From: a bacterium
GTDB taxonomy: Bacteria > Pseudomonadota > Alphaproteobacteria > SP197
Reading direction: 5' to 3'
Assembly (NCBI GenBank): GCA_028821455.1
Contig: JAPPGE010000062.1
Coordinates: 1 to 53,031 of the forward strand
DNA length: 53,031 nucleotides
How positions within the stretch are numbered: the first letter of the stretch is position 1; each line of letters opens with the position of its first letter. Shown here in pieces: positions 52,060-53,031 of this stretch. The notes under the pieces are model-generated. The model searched no databases, had not been told where the DNA came from, and was given only the letters and a program-made list of their open reading frames with translations. A program made the translations under genes and the position numbers.

Positions 52060-52925
52060 CCGGGACGGGCAAAGGCCGCCTCATCGTCGTCTGTCGCGCC
52101 ATAGCTGGAGAAGAGCCGGTAGCCCAGGAGAGTACGCATTGTGTTATCCAGCGTCGCGTGAATGTCGGGGCTGACGGCGAGCGTGTGATTCTGCAACTGC
52201 CGGAACTGGGGACCGCAGTATGTGATGGAGACACCGATGCGGCTGGATTGCGTGGTGTTGCTGCCCGAACCATGCCATGCGCGGGCATCCCACATCACCA
52301 CACCGCCAGCCGGGACTTCCGCATGGACAGTGGCAAAGGACTGGCGGGGATCCGGCTCTGCACCGGAAAGATGGCTGCCGGGAACCAGGCGGGTGCATCC
52401 ATTGGCGCGCGTGAAGTCGCTGATAGCCCACATGACGTTGATGACGACGGCGGGATTGATCGGATGTGCGGCGGGCGAGGGAGGTCCGTGACGGGCCGAG
52501 GCACGCGTGATGTCTCCCGGCCGTTCAGGTGGTTCCCCCGCATGCGTGGCGCGGGGAAGCCACCACTGATCGGTATGAAGGTCCATCTCCTCGTTGCCGG
52601 GGTGGATGATGTGGCCCGTATAGCCTGACAGCATGATGCGCTGGCCGAGCAGGTGACGCGCCATGGCAAGGGCGAGAGGATGCCGGACCATGCCGTCAAG
52701 ACCGCACTCACCGGCGATGAGAACCACCCACTCGTCGCCGGCGCGCAACCACTCATCGGCATCTGCAGAGCGCTGCTTCTTGCGACGGGACGCCTGCTCC
52801 ACTTCCCTGACTGCCGCTTTTAGCAGCACCTCGTCGAGCACTCCTTCGGCCATGCAGTAGCCGAAGCGCTCAAGGTCCAGACGCATCCCCTGTAGATCGT
52901 CCGGCTTGCGAAGCGTGCTCGTCAT
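52044..52925 (-). CDS. Phytanoyl-CoA dioxygenase (PhyH) family oxygenase
   Basis: About 293 residues of the Fe(II)/2-oxoglutarate oxygenase family. The iron triad is seen as LHTDQWW (His-x-Asp) and the distal His in [14 protein letters not shown], with the 2-oxoglutarate-binding Arg shortly after (SSRIGVSI). [14 protein letters not shown] is the family's loop. PhyH proteins hydroxylate diverse small molecules, including ectoine, so no substrate is proposed. Two ATGs are possible, 52925 (used) and 53006; neither has a strong ribosome-binding site. Tail-to-tail overlap with tgt. Confidence 0.82.
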   Translation of the reverse strand: MTSTLRKPDDLQGMRLDLERFGYCMAEGVLDEVLLKAAVREVEQASRRKKQRSADADEWLRAGDEWVVLIAGECGLDGMVRHPLALAMARHLLGQRIMLSGYTGHIIHPGNEEMDLHTDQWWLPRATHAGEPPERPGDITRASARHGPPSPAAHPINPAVVINVMWAISDFTRANGCTRLVPGSHLSGAEPDPRQSFATVHAEVPAGGVVMWDARAWHGSGSNTTQSSRIGVSITYCGPQFRQLQNHTLAVSPDIHATLDNTMRTLLGYRLFSSYGATDDDEAAFARPGYERP

Positions 52926-53031
52926 GTGTCGAGCATCACGCAATTTTCCCACGGGAACAACCGGCGACGACCGGGCGAGCAGGGCAATCGCTTTTGGATT
53001 TTTCATGCAGCGGCACGGATGAGATTGAGCA

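Noticed and set aside
1..53031. tRNA, rRNA, CRISPR or prophage elements
   Set aside because: No cloverleaf-like sequence, rRNA core, spaced direct repeats, integrase or phage structural gene was recognised by reading; a covariance search was not possible.

Overview
The window is a high-GC bacterial chromosome segment, almost certainly from an alphaproteobacterium and most like a free-living, possibly marine Rhodospirillales-type lineage. The case rests on gene order and content. The runs xth-erpA / dgt-argS-SPOR-nagZ-(M50)-scpA-scpB ... tatABC-serS-pcm-LysM/M23-(DUF815)-yajC-secDF-Mth938 and uvrA / ssb-gyrA-coaD-queA-tgt are characteristic alphaproteobacterial neighbourhoods. The two-domain dCTP-deaminase-like protein, TrmFO and the DUF815 ATPase fit the same group. 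No rRNA, tRNA, CRISPR array, intact insertion sequence or phage gene was seen.

Left part (1-9310) is accessory metabolism. It holds a dimethylformamidase large-subunit-like ORF whose 5' part is missing or frame-interrupted, and a pyrrolysine-free MttB-family methyltransferase. Divergent from the latter are two tandem M24-fold proteins closely resembling the DMSP lyase DddP, with all metal and catalytic positions kept. An EamA-type exporter and dihydroxy-acid dehydratase follow. The DMFase, MttB and DddP families all act on small methylated N or S compounds, so a C1/osmolyte-degradation role is a reasonable inference.

Next (9357-14746, minus strand) comes a tightly coupled five-gene signalling operon: STAS anti-anti-sigma factor, response regulator fused to a PP2C/RsbU phosphatase, RsbW-like ATPase, periplasmic binding protein, and a histidine kinase with a large helical periplasmic domain. 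The order suggests that a periplasmic ligand is read by a binding protein/kinase pair and passed to a partner switch. This is the most unusual system in the window.

The centre (14923-43134) is mostly housekeeping: glnE, a maleate-isomerase-like protein, xth, erpA, dgt, argS, a SPOR protein that appears to start at CTG, nagZ, a site-2 protease, scpAB, tatABC, serS, pcm, an NlpD-like amidase activator, yajC-secDF, trmFO, a dCTP-deaminase-like protein and a sterol-desaturase-family protein. The usual scpB-tatA junction is interrupted by an orphan ABC ATPase, a YHS protein with a Tat-like signal, and about 0.7 kb without a recognisable gene. A 29-residue membrane protein sits upstream of a PuuD-like membrane protein.

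The right part (43156-52925) is DNA repair, replication and translation: uvrA, divergent ssb-gyrA, coaD, queA-tgt, and a phytanoyl-CoA-dioxygenase-family oxygenase at the edge.
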